Below are positions 33,621 through 33,821 of a stretch of 33,821 nt of DNA, in pieces; position 1 is the stretch's first letter; each line of letters begins with the position of its first letter. The stretch covers positions 1 through 33,821 of the forward strand of contig JALHMG010000051.1 in NCBI GenBank assembly GCA_022844135.1, read 5' to 3'. Both the position numbers and the translations under genes were made by a program. The stretch comes from Lysobacterales bacterium. Lineage in GTDB: Bacteria; Pseudomonadota; Gammaproteobacteria; Xanthomonadales; SZUA-5. The notes under the pieces were generated by a model that ran no database searches, was not told where the DNA came from, and saw only the letters and a program-made list of their open reading frames with translations.

Positions 33621-33821
33621 CTCACCCAACGAGATGTTGGGTTGGTTGGAAAGGCGGTCCGGTGGTGGGTAGGCGCTTCGGTGCTGAGTCTGCTGTTGAG
33701 GATAGCGGGTTCATTGAAAACGGATTCGGAGTGTCTTGTGTGGGCGCTTGGTCTTGATCTTTAGAGGGTCGAGAAGTGAGTGCCTGATGTAAGAGCAGTA
33801 GTTTTGAGCTAGTTGTTCTAG
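33621..33821 (+). other. Non-coding leader, likely 5' leader of a stable-RNA transcript
   Basis: The transcript would open with a hairpin ACCCAAC-GAGAT-GTTGGGT (33624-33642). The remaining 180 bases are GT-rich with many short stops and no plausible gene. TGATCTTTAGAG near 33754 is a weak match to an rRNA antitermination boxA. The 5' end of 16S rRNA is not reached by 33821. Confidence 0.4.

Overview
The window looks like a chromosomal segment of a GC-rich (about 60%) gammaproteobacterium, most likely of the Xanthomonadales/Lysobacterales group. Reasons: the fis-purH gene pair, large periplasmic propeller/GGDEF-EAL sensors, Xanthomonas-type integron attC-like sites, and the style of the housekeeping proteins (UvrA, FumC, FkpA, MgtE, YheS-like ABC-F). 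The species assignment is inference.

Layout. 1-4500 is an accessory, scarred region. It has two copies of the end of an IS91-like element carrying a tyrosine recombinase, one of them gutted and holding a pair of inverted REP-like palindromic units. It also has three attC-like recombination sites, an unknown cassette protein, and an ankyrin+SUFU immunity-like gene behind the wrecked tail of a probable nuclease toxin. 4501-8245 is core: a nucleotidyltransferase coupled to fumarase C, then the MgtE magnesium transporter, all on the minus strand. 8422-12760 is a 3.4 kb segment (ABC-F protein, FkpA-type PPIase, small exported protein) bracketed by two inverted, nearly identical 475-bp MITE-like elements with perfect 18-bp terminal repeats. 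12802-17501 is a catabolic-looking module: GntR/HutC regulator, CoA-transferase/acetyl-CoA hydrolase, and two tandem MmgE/PrpD proteins. 17703-19545 is fis-purH.

19517-22832 (minus strand) is the most interesting part. Four tightly packed genes encode a SonM-like split-borosin peptide alpha-N-methyltransferase, a GNAT acetyltransferase, a 78-residue peptide with the layout of a borosin precursor (helical leader, hydrophobic core, acidic tail), and a membrane diguanylate cyclase whose start codon overlaps the precursor stop. This is probably a RiPP locus built around backbone N-methylation, with c-di-GMP signalling encoded in the same unit.

22940-33438 continues with a GPH-type sugar/cation symporter, a small Cys-containing membrane-anchored protein, a 1493-residue periplasmic-propeller PAS-PAS-GGDEF-EAL sensor, an anchored alpha/beta hydrolase translationally coupled to uvrA, and uvrA itself. 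The window ends in a very strong sigma70-type promoter (33587-33614) with a GC-rich discriminator and about 200 nt of non-coding leader, probably the front of an rRNA or other stable-RNA operon whose gene lies past the edge.
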